Assembly (NCBI GenBank): GCA_017893485.1
Contig: CM030358.1
Span: 257,546,477-257,610,476, forward strand
Origin: Hemerocallis citrina
Taxonomy: Eukaryota; Streptophyta; Magnoliopsida; Asparagales; Asphodelaceae
DNA length: 64,000 bases
Reading direction: 5' to 3'
Position 1 is the first letter of the stretch; each line of letters begins with the position of its first letter. Positions 59,518 to 64,000 of the stretch are shown here, in pieces. Position numbers and translations under genes: made by a program. Below the pieces are notes generated by a model, which was not told the origin of the DNA, did no database searches, and saw nothing but the letters and a program-made list of their open reading frames with translations.

Positions 59518-59998
59518 TGTAATACCCCGTAATTTGTGAAATATAAATATATATATATATAAAGAATTTGGGGTTGTCCTATAGAATATTCTATAGGAGG
59601 ATTTGTATAGAATCTGGTTTGAAAAGAATGGCCCACAGTTTGAAAAAGAAAGTTGGTGTGCTGTTGTATGTTTGCATTTGTTGAGATTTGATCTCCTCAC
59701 GATGATGTGGAGGAGAAAGATTTGTGGGCCGGTTTGGTTGGGAAAGGATTTGAGTGGATTGGTTGATTCGGAATATAAAAGGATTAAGTAATTTGTAAAG
59801 AGATTTGGGAATATTAGTCCCATATTGGAAATATACAAAAATAGTTTGAGTATAAATATAATTGCCTATGATCAAGAGTCACCTAATTGGTTAACCACCT
59901 TTTGAGAGGCAGCCTGTGGTGGGCAGTTGTACTACATAGTATCTAATTTGTATTCTAAAAATATTAAAATTGTCTGAGTACTGGGGCGGGGCATTACA
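59518..59998 (+). mobile_element. 481-bp solo LTR inside the 5' LTR of element X
   Basis: TGTAATACCCCG to GGGGCATTACA, flanked by GTTAG (59513-59517 and 59999-60003). The 3' LTR of X lacks it at the equivalent site, which confirms an insertion. A TATAAATATA motif lies near 59851. The short length suggests a chromovirus clade with short LTRs, but this is not established. Confidence 0.9.
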
Positions 59999-60216
59999 GT
60001 TAGTGCTCCCGAGAGTTGAATTGGATTGTTGATTGAACAGCGTGATCTGATCCTGATGGTTGCTAAAGCGGCCGTTGGACCTGCAAAAAACCTGAAACAC
60101 TGGGGATGGCCCCGGCGACAGACCCTCCGACGCTCAAGTCAGAACCAGAGATAGAAAAAGAGTTTGAGAGAGAAATTGCCAATTGTTGATTACATTTTGT
60201 CTGAGGAAGGGGAGAG

Positions 60217-60224
60217 TATTTATA
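60217..60224 (-). promoter_or_regulatory. TATA box of element X, 5' LTR
   Basis: TATAAATA on the minus strand. Confidence 0.5.
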
Positions 60225-60548
60225 TGCCTGAGAAACAATGAGGAGACTAAGATTGATTTGTTAGATTAACATAAATTCTTTATCTCCTGTTGATATTCCC
60301 CCTTAAGAGATAAGACTCTCTTCTGGGGATAAGAAATTTGACTTATAGCCCACATGGTCTGGATGTCTCTCCTAGTGGGTCTAATATGTCACTTTTAATA
60401 GGTTTGAAAGTGGTCCATGTCTTGTAGAGGAGTCTAAAGAAGGCCTAGACCTATTAAAGAGACTGTTATGATTAATCTGCTTGTAGAAACTTTGAGATCT
60501 GTGTTGGAATCATACGGTCTTGATTTGCTACGACTTTTACCATTATCA

Positions 60549-60553
60549 AAGGT
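60549..60553. repeat. Target site duplication of element X (right)
   Basis: AAGGT, matching 31359-31363. AT-rich sequence continues on both outer sides. Confidence 0.75.
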
Positions 60554-60855
60554 AATTATAAATTTAGAATAATTAATAAAAAATTCAAAAATTAATTATT
60601 AAAATTCAGAAATTGAATAAAAATTCAAAAAATTATTAAAAATTGAAAAAAAAACTCAAAAAAATAAGGATAAATCGCAAAAGTCCAAAACTTATAAAAA
60701 CAATTATGGGTACTTTACAAACTCAGAATAACACTGTTACACCCTCAGCAATATTCAAACATACCCGAAAACTCCGATAAGTATTGTAAACCATTAAAAA
60801 CAGGCAAACTACACATCAAAGGCTGTGAAACTCAGTCTTCAAGAGTGGGGGGACT
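60554..60855 (+). other. AT-rich flank ending in a polypurine tract
   Basis: 60570-60670 has repeated AAATTCAAAAA-type strings. AAGAGTGGGGGGACT (60841-60855) lies directly before the next LTR and would be its polypurine tract on the plus strand. Confidence 0.55.
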
Positions 60856-61620
60856 TGTGATATGGGTAAAAAATAGAACTAAATCGGGACCGTTCAAATC
60901 GGGCACCGATCTTAAAACTTTTAAGGGTAAAACGGTAAATTCCACTAGAAACGGGTCCATAAACGGGAGTCGGGCCTCTTTCAAGCCCAGCAACCCAAAA
61001 CAAACTTGTCAAATTGAATTTTCATAATGGCCCAACATGAAGAACTTCATGATTATCTAAAAATCACTTTAATCTCATAATTTTGTATAAGTGACGATAC
61101 AAAAATCATATCTTCTTATAAGAGAAAAGTCATAACTCTATTTCCACAATCACTTTTATGTATTCATCAAGAAGAGAGTCAACTAACCTATCTCTTTGCC
61201 AAGGGAAGGGTAACCGACCCTATTTCTTCATGAAGATGAGAATAACTAATTCTATCAAAACATCGGGAAGTAGAAATAAATCAATATCTTGAAACTGGTC
61301 CCCAAAGCGACTATAAATATCCCATGGCCTCCATAAGAACCAGGTAATCAGTATTTTGCTACTAAAAGCCTCTAATATATTTCTAAGTTCTAACTAGAAC
61401 ATCAGATGGTCTGTCTTTGGAGCCAACCGTGGTGTTTAGACTTTTGCAGGTCAATCAGAGCAATCGTCACCATCCAGATCAGATCCAACTGTTCAAACGA
61501 GCCAGATTCAGGAGTCAAAATCAGTTGGAAATAGTCAATATAGGCGAAAACTGAAAGGTCAGTTTTTTTTTCCTAAAAGAATTCACAACATTTGTTCACA
61601 ACATTTGTTTGCTCCCACAG
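60856..61620 (+). repeat. Diverged Tat-like 3' LTR, plus strand
   Basis: Starts TGTGATATGGGTAAAA, compared with TGATAATGGTAAAA in element X on its own strand. The block 61385-61540 (GGTCTGTCTTTGGAGCC, TTGCAGGTC, CCATCCAGATCAGATC) lines up with the same block of the X LTR. CTATAAATA near 61310 is a TATA candidate. The end near 61620 is approximate (TTTGCTCCCACA). Confidence 0.6.
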
Positions 61621-61759
61621 ATAAAAAGAGTAGTAATAATAATAAACATTAGAAATTTAGATGAGCATACTTCATTCTAAAATAAACCAAGAATAGGCAA
61701 AACAAAAATAGTGAAAAGTTACTACAAAAACGGAATCTGAAATAACCTTCACATCCTAC

Positions 61760-61837
61760 GGGTGCTGGCGCAGTTGGCTAGTGGGTAGGTCTCATAACTA
61801 AAAAGAGTTATTTGGTGCTCAAGCCTCCCTCAGTCCC
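61760..61837 (+). pseudogene. tRNA-Met (CAT)-like pseudogene or SINE head
   Basis: GGTGCTGGCGCAGTTGGCTA (61761-61780) matches the acceptor/D region and A box of plant elongator tRNA-Met. CTCATAA with CAT at 61793-61795 is the anticodon loop. The T arm GCTCAAGCCTCC departs from GTTCGAGCC, and the acceptor stem does not close well. A T run follows at 61853. It may be a retro-derived pseudogene or a SINE head. Confidence 0.65.
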
Positions 61838-61904
61838 TCATCCCATCATCATTTTTTTAATACATACATTATGTATTTATTTCCCCCTCCTTAGGGTTGG
61901 CAAC

Positions 61905-62085
61905 CGGGTCGATTGGGTCGGGTCGGGTTGGACCCGCCCGGGTTGGAACCGAAGTTAGGAGGGTCCGGGTCGGGTTGGTTGGTTAACCGGGACGGGTCGG
62001 ACCGGGTTGGATTTGCAAAATGTCAACCTGCCCAACTCGTGAACCCATTCCGGTCCAACCCGGGTCGGGTTGCGGGTTGGCCCGT
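61905..62085. repeat. GGGTCGGGTT subterminal repeats of the hAT element
   Basis: Many direct and inverted copies of GGGTCGGGTTGG/CCAACCCG. Known: such motifs in hAT ends are transposase-binding sites. Confidence 0.7.
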
Positions 62086-62121
62086 GTGTTTGATTTTTTT
62101 TTTTTTACTTTTAAAAAAATT

Positions 62122-62139
62122 GTAGTAGTAGTAGTAGTA

Positions 62140-62210
<71 letters not shown>
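62122..62210 (+). repeat. (TAG)n/(TAA)n microsatellite
   Basis: About 6 TAG units followed by about 23 TAA units inside the hAT element. It creates long homopolymeric frames with no coding meaning. Confidence 0.97.
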
Positions 62211-62549
62211 TAAAGATTGAAATTGCAAAAATAATGTATATATTAATCATATAATTTCAACTTTTACAAATTTCCAATTTTTTTTATAAGAAACAAAGAA
62301 TTATTATAAATTGGTTCTATACAATTACAATTTTCGTCTATAAAATGAAAATTTTCTTCAATTTTCTGACTTATTTATAAGAAACAAAGATTTATTACAA
62401 TTTTTTATACATTTACAAATTTCTTGCATATGTTGGTCTTCAATTTGTTGTTGTTGTTGGTATTCAAATCTTCATGTTGGTTGCTATTGTTGTTGTTGTT
62501 GTTCTTCCGGCAAGTTGCTTCCACTTGTAGACATGTCGAACCTTATTCC

Positions 62550-62810
62550 TTGAGTCCTATCTTCGTCTTTCATTCAGTCTTCCGTACAGACGAGCATTTC
62601 CAACGATTGGGACTTTAAGCGATTCCTGTAATCGGTTAGAACCCTGCCACTTCTAGAAAATGTACTTTCTGAAGCAACTGTAGAGACAAGAGGAGTTAGC
62701 AGATCTTTAGCCATATATTTTAATAATACTATAAGTATGTTCATGGTCTTTCCACCATTGTAAAATATCTAATGAAGAAGTAAAACTTTCAGAATCTTGT
62801 TGATTATACC
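62550..62810 (-). pseudogene. hAT transposase C-terminal dimerisation region
   Basis: Minus-strand frames show SSLDILQWWKDHEHTY, then after a frameshift MAKDLLTPLVSTVASEST and FSRSGRVLTDYRNRL. This is the hAT family C-terminal dimerisation domain (WW..., P.ST..SE..FS..GR). It is separated from the catalytic part by the degraded interval 62820-63340. Confidence 0.85.
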
Positions 62811-63344
62811 AATATAATTCATTTGGTTGATTAGTCCTAGCTTTTTTGATTAAATTTTGGCAAGTAAATTAAAAGTGGTATCATCTAATTTATTCTTACC
62901 CTTACCTGTAGAAGTAGCAGAAGAAGAAGTAACTAAAGTAGTAGTACTACTAGATGAAAAACTTATATCATAATAATCATACAAGTTATTTAATGTCGTA
63001 TCAAATTTTGCTAAAAATGTTCCACAATCAATTTCAGATTCATCTTCCCCAATTAAGTAAAAAATATTTCAATCAAACTCCTCGTACCTTCTAATTTGAT
63101 AGGAGGATCCATCACAGTAGCAATACAATACAACATAAGAGGAGGATTAAAATACTTCAAAATTTTGGTGTATGCAGGTTCACAATATGACCAATAAAAG
63201 CATCATCGATCATTTGTTTGAAAGTTTGCATCATATTAACTACTGAAATAAAAATTCTACTAGAAGTAGATTCATAAGATTTTGAAAATTTTAAGTTGCG
63301 GTTTTAAAAGGTTGATAAAATTTTAACAAAGATTCGGCATAAAA

Positions 63345-63983
63345 CTAAGCTTGGAGAGTCATTTCAAAATTTGGCATATTTTTTTCCATACAAAAATTAT
63401 TTATACATGCTTTATATTCAATAACAACATGTAGCAAATCAAAAGTAGAGTTCCATCGGTGTTTAACATCCTTTGGAAATTTTCTAAAATGTACATTTTT
63501 AAGCCTACACCAAGCTTTCCATTCTTGAAATATAGGGCCACTTAATGCAATAAAATGTACACAATTTCTAATGTTAACTATATATGGGTCGGCTATTTTT
63601 AATGCATCTTGAACACATAAATTTATAATATGACATGCACATCTAACATAAAAAATATTGTCAGATGGAGGGTTCAATGCGGTTTTTAATATATTAATTG
63701 ATGTATTGTTGTTAGATGTATTATCAAAACTTATACACATAATTTTATCACGAATATGAAAAAAATCACAAATTTCTAAAATACGATTTGCAATTTTATT
63801 ACCACTATGGGGATAGGGCAACGCGGAAAGTGATATGATCCTTTTTTGAAGAATCTAATCACTGTCGATCCAATGACAAGTTATTGCCATTATTGGAATA
63901 TTGTTGCAACCCTTCAAACAATTGGAAGTTAGAGAAACTCTACAAGTTAAACTCCATAAAATGACAATCAAAGCTTCTCTCAT
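63345..63983 (-). pseudogene. hAT transposase catalytic region (partial)
   Basis: One minus-strand frame from at least 63983 (RVSLTSNCLKGCNNIPIM) with a TAG at 63855-63857, which falls on a Trp of the family, then open to 63345. It has PYPHSGNKIANRI, a SFDNTSNN block with the catalytic Asp, CACHIINLCVQDALK, then KFPKDVKHRWNSTFDLLHVV. This is the zf-BED/RICESLEEPER type of plant hAT transposase, which cuts and rejoins DNA with a DDE core. The N-terminal zinc finger lies beyond the window. Confidence 0.9.
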
Positions 63984-64000
63984 TTCGTTGTACATTTTAA

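Larger units (their letters stand above)
31364..60548 (-). mobile_element. Element X: old Tat-like LTR element split by 27 kb of nested insertions
   Basis: The sequences 31364-32012 and 59415-60548 (minus an inserted solo LTR) are the same 649-bp repeat, in the same orientation and with the same exact ends. Outside both ends lies AAGGT. Inside the left copy lies a purine tract suited to a 3' LTR on the minus strand. Inside the right copy lies a primer-site-like sequence followed by a gag-like start. These features make them the 3' and 5' LTRs of one element. The LTRs differ at many positions, so it is old. Its own interior survives only at the edges; no pol is seen. Confidence 0.78.
59415..60548 (-). 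repeat. 5' LTR of element X, interrupted by a solo LTR
   Basis: TGTTACTGCT to CCATTATCA. Removing 59518-59998 and one 5-bp copy leaves 648 bp, next to the 649 bp of the 3' LTR. TATAAATA on the minus strand at 60217-60224. Shares CCGGCGACAGACCCTCCGAC with the partner. Confidence 0.85.
61892..64000 (-). mobile_element. hAT transposon, 3' part, running off the right edge
   Basis: One terminus at 61892 reads TAGGGTTGGCAACCGGGTCG, a hAT-type inverted repeat, preceded by CCCCTCCT, the candidate 8-bp target copy. GGGTCGGGTTGG-type subterminal repeats fill 61905-62085. A degraded hAT transposase lies to the right on the minus strand. The other terminus is outside the window. Confidence 0.85.

Noticed and set aside
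62023..62250. Poly-Tyr and poly-Ile frames on both strands
   Set aside because: Translation of a (TAA)n microsatellite.

Overview
The window is a gene-free block of nested transposable elements from a plant nuclear genome, most likely a eudicot. The element families are all plant-type: Ty3/gypsy chromoviruses with C-terminal chromodomain tails and very long LTRs (3.3-4.6 kb), a gag-only Athila/Tat-type LTR element primed by tRNA-Asp, a Tat-like LTR element, two L1-type LINEs with a zf-RVT tail, and a hAT transposon. I found no intact host gene. Every coding region I recognise is a relic of an element, and most carry stops, frameshifts or deletions. No species can be named from the sequence alone.

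Layout. 1-11239 is a minus-strand Tekay/Del-like chromovirus (element 1); its far LTR runs off the left edge. It sits in a decayed gag-like coding region (11240-12673). 13018-22585 is a second chromovirus (element 2) on the plus strand. It has 3.37-kb LTRs, a 5-bp TSGD-type duplication TGGCA, and a body reduced to 2.8 kb by two internal deletions. 22919 to about 31080 is a minus-strand L1-type LINE (LINE A) with a degraded ORF1 and a nearly full-length but dead ORF2.

The main structural result is that 31364-60548 reads as ONE old LTR element (element X, minus strand). Its 649-bp LTRs (31364-32012 and 59415-60548), 5-bp duplication AAGGT, polypurine tract and primer site are all recognisable, but its two LTRs lie 27 kb apart because later elements were inserted between them. 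These are: two tandem long LTR-like units (about 32200-36290 and 36291-39947, minus); a plus-strand LTR fragment (39948-41537); a second LINE (LINE B, 41538 to about 58008) itself split by a 4.64-kb solo LTR (42728-47367, ATTTC duplication) and by a gag-only element (47656-54561, ATAGC duplication); and an LTR fragment (58661-59127). The 5' LTR of X carries a further 481-bp solo LTR (59518-59998, GTTAG duplication).

Right of X are a Tat-like 3' LTR in the opposite orientation (60856 to about 61620), a tRNA-Met-like pseudogene (61760-61837), and the 3' part of a hAT transposon (61892 to the right edge). Recurrent non-coding themes are CACGTG palindromes in nearly every LTR family, LTR-borne minisatellites, long microsatellites, and premature stops of the kind left by decay of methylated cytosines. 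All boundaries, similarities and ages come from reading by eye; no alignment or database search was run.
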